Assembly: GCF_004614195.1 (NCBI RefSeq)
Contig: NZ_SPUM01000005.1
Coordinates: 1-49,151 of the forward strand
From: Massilia horti
GTDB lineage: Bacteria; Pseudomonadota; Gammaproteobacteria; Burkholderiales; Burkholderiaceae_D
Reading direction: 5' to 3'
DNA length: 49,151 nucleotides
The notes under the pieces were generated by a model. It had not been told where the DNA came from. It ran no database searches and saw nothing but the letters and a program-made list of their open reading frames with translations. The position numbers and the translations under genes were made by a program. Below, piece after piece: positions 44,341 through 49,151 of the stretch. How positions within the stretch are numbered: position 1 is the stretch's first letter; each line of letters starts with the position of its first letter.

Positions 44341-47319
44341 ATGAAAATGCTTGTTGGATCGATTCATCCGCCTGTGCGGCTGGCCGTGCTGGCGGCATTG
44401 CTGGCCGCAGCAGGGGCGGCGCTGGCGGCGCCCGCCGGGCCGTCCGACCTCGTCATCAGCCAGGTCTACGGCGCCGGCGGCAATAACGGCGCGGCCTGGA
44501 ACCGCGACTTCATCGAACTGTTCAATCGGGGCAGCACGACCATCAACCTGAACGGGATGAGCGTGCAGTACCAGTCCGAGACGGGCACCACCTGGCAGGC
44601 CACCAAGCTGCCGGACTTCGCGCTCAAGCCGGGCCAGTACTTCCTGGTGGGCGGCGCCACGAACAACGCTGCCATCGGCGCCGACATCGGCGCGCAAGAC
44701 CAGACGGGCAGCCTGAACCTGTCGGGCACCACCGGCAAGGTGGCACTGGCGCGCGTCGGGACCGCGATGACCACGCCTGACGGCGGTAACGACGTCATCG
44801 ACATGGTCGGTTTCGGCGGCGCCAACCGCTTCGAGACCGCGGTCGCTCCCAGCCCCTCTACCGTCAATTCGATCCAGCGCCAGCGCGAAGGCTGCGTCGA
44901 CACCGACAACAACGCCGCCGACTTCTTTGCCGCGCCGGTGGTCGGCCCGCGCCGCACCAGCACCCCGTTGCACCTGTGCGGCGCGCCTGAGCAAAAGCCG
45001 ATCGTCCCGAACTGCCCGGCGGCGGCGTGGGCCCGCATGAACAACGCCACTTCGGCGCTGCTCACGGCGTCCGACGAGGACAGCATTGTCAACGCCGCCT
45101 CGATCACCTCCGCCGCGGTCCCCGGCATCACGCTCGGCGCCTTCACGCCCGCCGCCGCGGTTGGCGGCACCGGCTCGGTCAGCCTGGAGGTCGATGCCTC
45201 TGTCGCACCCGGCATCTATCCGGTCGTGGTCCGCTTCGCCAACAACGACGCGCAGAACGCGAGCTGCACCGTCAGCGTCAAGATCGCCGGCGTCCACACC
45301 GTCCCGCAGATCCAGGGCTCGGGCCCGACCAGCCCGTACAACAACACGGCCCAGTCCACTGAAGGCGTGGTCACGCACAAGGTGGCGGGCGCCTTCTACA
45401 TCCAGGACCCGGTCGGCGACGGCGACCCGACCACCTCGGACGGTATCTACGTGTTCGGCTCGGCCGGTGGAGCAATGGTCGGCGACCTGGTGCGCGTGAC
45501 CGGCACCGTGACCGAGTACACGCCGAGCGGCGCGCCGCGTTCGCTCACCGAGATCAAGGACCTGCTCGAGGTGACCCGCCTGGGCAGCGGCTACACGATC
45601 GCCCCGACCAACATCGAGCTGCACAACGCCGATTTGGCGCGCTACGAAGGCATGCTGGTGCGCGTCACCACCCCGCTGACGGTGAACCAGAACGCCTTCC
45701 TGGCCGACCGCGGCGAGCTGGTGCTCTCCTACGGCCGGCGCGAAGTGCCGACCAACCGCTACCGCCCCGGTACGCCGGAGGCGAGGGCGATGGCAGCTGC
45801 CAACGACGCCAACATCCTGGTGCTTGACGACAACATCTTCACCACGCCAGCCACGGTCCCGTACCTGGGCGAGGACGGCACCGTGCGCAGCGGCGACACC
45901 GTGACGGACCTCATCGGCGCGCTGGACTACGGTTCGATCGGCGGCAGCGGCGCGGCATTCAAGCTGCAGCCGACCCAGACCCCGACCTTCACCCGCACCA
46001 ACCCGCGTGAACCCGCACCGCAGCTGGCCCCCGGCAACCTGAAGGTCGCTAGCGCCAACGTGCTGAACTTCTTCACCACCTTCACGGACGGCACCGACGC
46101 CTGGGGCCGCACCGGCCAGGGCTGTGCGCTGGGCAACAAGGTCTTGGCCAGCAACTGCCGCGGCGCCAGCAACATGGAGGAGTTCGTGCGCCAGCGCGAC
46201 AAGATCGTGGCTGCGCTGGTTGGGATGGATGCCGACGTGGTGGGCCTGATGGAGCTGCAAAACAGCGGCGACACCACGGTCGGCTACCTGGTCGACCAGC
46301 TCAACGCGGCCCTCGGCAGCACCGTCTACGCCTATGTGCCCCAGCCCCCCGCCACCGGTACCGACGCGATCCGCGTCGGCATGATCTACAAGCCGGCTTC
46401 GGTGAGCCTGGTCGGCGGCGCGCTGTCGGACGGAGCCTCCGTCAACAACCGCCCGCCGATGGCCCAGACCTTCAAGGCCAACAACAACGGCGCCAAGTTC
46501 TCGCTGATCGTCAACCACCTGAAGGCCAAGAGCGGCTGCAGCGGCGCCGGCGCCGGCGACACCGACAGCGGCGACGGCCAGAGCTGCTGGAACAAGACCC
46601 GCGTGCAGCAGGCGCAGCGTCTGCTCGACTACTTCATCCCGCTGGTCGTGGCAACGAGCGGCGACCCGGATGTGCTGGTGGTGGGCGACATGAACGCGCA
46701 CGGCTTTGAGGATCCGATCGACCTGTACACCACCAATGGCCTGGTCAACGAGATCGAGCGCTTCGTGCGGCCGCGCGACATCCCGTATTCGTACGTGTTC
46801 GACGGCCAGAGCGGCTATCTCGACCATGCGCTGGCCAGCACCTCCCTGGACAGCCAGGTGGTCGACGTCGCCGAATGGCACAACAATGCGGACGAACCGA
46901 CCGCGCTCGACTACAAGCAGCAGGACCTGTACGTGAATGGTCCGTACCGCGCCTCCGACCACGACCCGGTGGTGCTCAGCCTGAACCTGACGCCGCTGTT
47001 CACCGACATGACCGGCAGCGTGAAGATCGCGCAGGGCGGCCTGACGGTGAACCGCTTCACCGGCAAGTACAGCGGCACGGTCACCTTCACCAACACCGGC
47101 ACTGCGCCAATCAACGGACCGCTGCAGTTCGTGCTGGCGGGCCTGGGCGACGGCGTCACGCTCGACAACAAGAGCGGCGATATGAACGGAGCGCCCTACA
47201 TCACGCTGCAGAACGCTTCGCTCGCGCCCGGCGCCAGCGTCAGCGTGACGACCACGTTCTCCAATCCGTCCAAGGTCAGCATTGTCTACACGCCGAAGCT
47301 GTACAGCGGCACGTTCTAA
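44341..47319 (+). CDS. ExeM/NucH-type extracellular endonuclease
   Basis: 992 residues. After a signal peptide (about 1-29) comes a lamin-tail-like beta domain (SDLVISQVYGAGGNNGAAWN RDFIELFNRG), a linker, an OB-fold-like region (PYNNTAQSTEGVVTHKVAGA, VGDLVRVTGTVTEY near 380) and a DNase I-like endonuclease/exonuclease/phosphatase domain from about 565. Its catalytic signatures are ASANVLNFF, GLMELQN, VVGDMNAHG and the final SDHDPVVLSL. The C-terminus is an extra beta-sandwich of about 110 residues. It should degrade extracellular DNA outside the cell. It carries no PEP-CTERM signal, but the next gene, 11 bases downstream, does. Confidence 0.9.
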   Translation: MKMLVGSIHPPVRLAVLAALLAAAGAALAAPAGPSDLVISQVYGAGGNNGAAWNRDFIELFNRGSTTINLNGMSVQYQSETGTTWQATKLPDFALKPGQYFLVGGATNNAAIGADIGAQDQTGSLNLSGTTGKVALARVGTAMTTPDGGNDVIDMVGFGGANRFETAVAPSPSTVNSIQRQREGCVDTDNNAADFFAAPVVGPRRTSTPLHLCGAPEQKPIVPNCPAAAWARMNNATSALLTASDEDSIVNAASITSAAVPGITLGAFTPAAAVGGTGSVSLEVDASVAPGIYPVVVRFANNDAQNASCTVSVKIAGVHTVPQIQGSGPTSPYNNTAQSTEGVVTHKVAGAFYIQDPVGDGDPTTSDGIYVFGSAGGAMVGDLVRVTGTVTEYTPSGAPRSLTEIKDLLEVTRLGSGYTIAPTNIELHNADLARYEGMLVRVTTPLTVNQNAFLADRGELVLSYGRREVPTNRYRPGTPEARAMAAANDANILVLDDNIFTTPATVPYLGEDGTVRSGDTVTDLIGALDYGSIGGSGAAFKLQPTQTPTFTRTNPREPAPQLAPGNLKVASANVLNFFTTFTDGTDAWGRTGQGCALGNKVLASNCRGASNMEEFVRQRDKIVAALVGMDADVVGLMELQNSGDTTVGYLVDQLNAALGSTVYAYVPQPPATGTDAIRVGMIYKPASVSLVGGALSDGASVNNRPPMAQTFKANNNGAKFSLIVNHLKAKSGCSGAGAGDTDSGDGQSCWNKTRVQQAQRLLDYFIPLVVATSGDPDVLVVGDMNAHGFEDPIDLYTTNGLVNEIERFVRPRDIPYSYVFDGQSGYLDHALASTSLDSQVVDVAEWHNNADEPTALDYKQQDLYVNGPYRASDHDPVVLSLNLTPLFTDMTGSVKIAQGGLTVNRFTGKYSGTVTFTNTGTAPINGPLQFVLAGLGDGVTLDNKSGDMNGAPYITLQNASLAPGASVSVTTTFSNPSKVSIVYTPKLYSGTF

Positions 47320-47330
47320 AGGAAAATCGC

Positions 47331-47936
47331 ATGTTTAACTTGAAAACACTGTTCTCCCGCGCGCTGCTGGCGCTGGCGCTGGCAGGCGGTTGCGGCGCGG
47401 CGTACGCCGGCCCCACCTACCACGTCTCGGTCAACACCTCGTCCCTGAGCGGCACCAGCGGCTATCTCGACTTTAGCTTCAACGCCCTGGGCAACGCCCC
47501 GACGGCCACCGCAACCGTGAGCCACTTCCTTGGCGCCTTCGGCAGCGACGTGATGTACGAGGGAGACGCCAGCGGCGACGCCTTCTCCACCATGGTGCTT
47601 GGCAACAGCGGAGGGTTCAACGACCTGCTGCAGGCGGTGGCCTTTGGCGGCCTGTTCAGCTTTGACGTGAGCTTCGACGTAGCGCCGGGCGACATCGGCA
47701 GCACCTTCGGGATCGCCCTGGTGAACGCTGCGCTCGACGGCTACCTGGGCGTGGACGGCAACATCGTCACGTTCGACCTGATGCCGGGGGAACCGGACAC
47801 GGTGTCCGTGGTTGAAAGCTTCGCGGCGGTGACCACCGGCACCCCGGAAACCAATGTGCCCGAGCCCGGCTCCATGGCGCTGGCCGCGACCGGCCTGCTG
47901 CTCCTGGCCCTGACGCGGCGTCGCATGGCGCGCTGA
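47331..47936 (+). CDS. Small PEP-CTERM protein
   Basis: 201 residues, ATG 47331 with AAAGGAAAA upstream. A signal peptide (MFNLKTLFSRALLALALAGG CGAAYA) precedes a beta-rich domain beginning YHVSVNTSSLSGTSGYLDFS, Gly/Ala-rich and with few charged residues. It ends with the sorting signal VPEPGS, a hydrophobic helix (MALAATGLLLLAL) and an Arg tail (TRRRMAR). The YxVSxxTSxLSGTxGYLDF opening resembles a PEP-CTERM family that I recall as NF038129. It is very likely an exosortase substrate. It is 11 bases after the nuclease gene and is followed by a strong terminator, so the two form one operon. Confidence 0.88.
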   Translation: MFNLKTLFSRALLALALAGGCGAAYAGPTYHVSVNTSSLSGTSGYLDFSFNALGNAPTATATVSHFLGAFGSDVMYEGDASGDAFSTMVLGNSGGFNDLLQAVAFGGLFSFDVSFDVAPGDIGSTFGIALVNAALDGYLGVDGNIVTFDLMPGEPDTVSVVESFAAVTTGTPETNVPEPGSMALAATGLLLLALTRRRMAR

Positions 47937-47954
47937 CCGTCGCTTAGCTGTCTC

Positions 47955-47992
47955 GACACACCTGTCCGGCAACGGCAGGTGTGTCTTTTTTT
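47955..47992 (+). terminator. Intrinsic terminator after the nuclease/PEP-CTERM operon
   Basis: GACACACCTG (47955-47964) pairs perfectly with CAGGTGTGTC (47976-47985) around an 11-base loop, followed by seven T residues. This is a textbook rho-independent terminator, 19 bases after the stop. Confidence 0.93.
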
Positions 47993-48174
47993 GGCAACGC
48001 TGCGGCCGCTGCGTTGCCTCCGCACTGCAAACGTACACAAGGGAAGGGCGGATTTAGTCGGCAAACCTATTAAAGACCAAGGCAAATTATATTGTTCTCA
48101 GGACCACGTTTCGTGCATATTCGAATCTTATCTTGCAGACAATGAATGTAGGGTTGCCTGAAAGGAATAGCCTG

Positions 48175-48897
48175 ATGTCCGCCGAAGTCCTTGTTGTCGA
48201 TCCCGACCGCGCCACCCAGCAGTTGCTGCGGCTGAATCTCGGGCAGGCCGGCCATGCCATCGCCTGCTGTGCCGACGCCGAGTCGGCGCTGGTGCTGCTC
48301 GACGAGCAGCTGCCCGACATGCTGTTGCTCGAGTGGGACCTGCCGGGCCAGTCCGGCGAAGCGCTGGTGCGCCGCCTGCGCGCGCTGCCGCGTACGCGCG
48401 ACCTGCCGGTCATCATGGTGTGCGCGCGCAGGGGCGAGCTCAATACCGTGCTGGCGCTGGAGTCGGGCGCCGACGACTACCTGGCCAAGCCGTTCAGTCC
48501 GCGCGAGCTGATCGCCCGCATCCATGCCGTGCTGCGCCGGCGTGCTCCGCACGTTGGCCCGGGCGCGGTGCAGATGGCCGGGCTGCGGCTCGATCCCGGC
48601 ACCCGGCGCGTCACCGCCGGCGCGCGCCAGATCGCGCTCGGGCCGGTCGAGTTCCGGCTGCTGCACTACCTGATGCACCATCCGGAGCGGGTCCATACCC
48701 GCTCGCAGCTGCTCGACCAGGTATGGGGTAACCACGCGATCCTGGACGAGCGCACGGTCGATGCCCACGTCGGGCGCCTGCGCAGCGCGCTGCAGCCGAG
48801 CGGGCACGGGGAGCACATCCAGACCGTGCGCGGCGCCGGCTACCGCTTCGTGAGCGCCGGCGCGCGTTCGCGCCGCGGCCGGCAGGCGACGCTGTAG
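48175..48897 (+). CDS. OmpR/PhoB-type regulator with a degenerate receiver domain
   Basis: 240 residues from ATG 48175, with AGGAA upstream; an in-frame upstream ATG at 48133 is less likely. The receiver keeps the fold, but relative to PhoB the acidic pocket reads VVDPD (second acid replaced by P10), the phospho-acceptor position in DMLLLEWDLPG is E53 rather than Asp, and the switch Thr is C83 in IMVCARRGE; K105 in YLAKPF is kept. The C-terminal winged helix (about 140-235) is intact: GPVEFRLLHYLMHHPERVHT, RSQLLDQVWG, DERTVDAHVGRLRSAL and VRGAGYRFV. DNA binding is expected, probably without normal phosphorylation. No partner kinase is adjacent. It lies just upstream of epsA, so control of EPS genes is plausible. 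Confidence 0.85.
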   Translation: MSAEVLVVDPDRATQQLLRLNLGQAGHAIACCADAESALVLLDEQLPDMLLLEWDLPGQSGEALVRRLRALPRTRDLPVIMVCARRGELNTVLALESGADDYLAKPFSPRELIARIHAVLRRRAPHVGPGAVQMAGLRLDPGTRRVTAGARQIALGPVEFRLLHYLMHHPERVHTRSQLLDQVWGNHAILDERTVDAHVGRLRSALQPSGHGEHIQTVRGAGYRFVSAGARSRRGRQATL

Positions 48898-48904
48898 GCG
48901 GGGC

Positions 48905-49151
48905 ATGCAGCCGGTCGTCATCCCCAGCAAGCTGGAACAGGAGTACCTGCTGCGCGCGCTCGAGGCGGGCGTGCGGGTGCGCACGCTGCGCCAGCTGTTC
49001 CTGTGGGCCCAGGGCGAACTGCAGGCGCTGCTGCCGCACCAGGCGCTGGTCTGCCTGCGCCTGGACGGGGGCGGCGCCGTGCGGCGCCTGGAATGCCTGC
49101 ACGGCGCGCTGCTGGCACCTGGCGCGATGGCGGTCCTGTACGATCCCGGGC
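48905..49151 (+). CDS. epsA: EpsA-type LuxR-family regulator of XrtB EPS loci (3' partial)
   Basis: The gene starts at ATG 48905, seven bases after the preceding stop, and runs off the window; 82 codons are visible. The opening segment LEQEYLLRALEAGVRVRTLR followed by QLFLWAQGELQALLPHQALV matches the N-terminal region that I recall from EpsA, a LuxR-type regulator found beside exosortase B loci (TIGR03020). The DNA-binding HTH domain would lie beyond the window. With the EPS locus in the same window, regulation of that locus is the reasonable inference. Confidence 0.75.
   Translation, partial: MQPVVIPSKLEQEYLLRALEAGVRVRTLRQLFLWAQGELQALLPHQALVCLRLDGGGAVRRLECLHGALLAPGAMAVLYDPG

Noticed and set aside
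44269..46962. Long minus-strand open frame (about 900 codons) opposite the nuclease
   Set aside because: Same antisense shadow effect; composition is unnatural and no motifs are seen, while the plus strand carries a full ExeM-like protein.

Overview
The window looks like the chromosome of a GC-rich betaproteobacterium, most plausibly Oxalobacteraceae (Massilia, Duganella, Janthinobacterium relatives). This rests on high GC, gene content, and above all an exosortase B (XrtB/EpsH) exopolysaccharide locus with PEP-CTERM proteins. The genus is inference.

Left flank (1-8301): the tail of a protein ending in an Hpt domain; a response regulator with a C-terminal Hpt-like domain that lacks its histidine; an aryl-CoA ligase-like AMP-forming enzyme; a coiled-coil membrane protein; two small secreted proteins, one with four octapeptide repeats; a methyl-accepting chemotaxis protein; two tandem, paralogous, secreted four-cysteine proteins on the minus strand; and tRNA-Arg(CCT). 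Each four-cysteine gene is preceded, with an ATGA overlap, by a matching C-terminal coding remnant. This looks like a duplicated module whose first gene has decayed.

Core (8302-41860, all plus strand): uup and a PEP-CTERM-associated CPBP protease precede a large EPS assembly locus. It holds the outer-membrane protein EpsL, the initiating phosphotransferase EpsB, Gmd and Fcl (GDP-L-fucose), EpsD, EpsE, EpsF, EpsG, exosortase EpsH, EpsI, a Wzy/WaaL-like polymerase, a Wzx-like flippase, six glycosyltransferases (GT4, GT2, GT14, GT4, GT4, WecG/TagA), two heparinase-II/III-like lyases (one secreted, one without a signal), a CapK/PaaK-like adenylating enzyme, WecB, GalE, a sugar nucleotidyltransferase and a bifunctional ManC. 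The inferred product is a Wzx/Wzy-type exopolysaccharide built from a lipid-linked first sugar and probably containing mannose or fucose, galactose-type sugars and ManNAc.

Right flank (41861-49151): a PEP-CTERM protein with a TLDc-like domain, a TIGR03790-type secreted protein, an ExeM/NucH-type extracellular nuclease, a second PEP-CTERM protein with a clear intrinsic terminator, an OmpR/PhoB-type regulator whose phospho-acceptor Asp is replaced by Glu, and the start of the LuxR-type regulator EpsA. Together these suggest export and sorting of matrix proteins, processing of extracellular DNA, and regulation of the EPS genes.

Several intergenic gaps carry palindromic repeats, including a 99-bp element with terminal inverted repeats after galE, a 161-bp element with 37-bp arms and an internal direct repeat, and hairpin pairs elsewhere. 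All assignments come from reading the sequence and recalled family knowledge; no searches were run.
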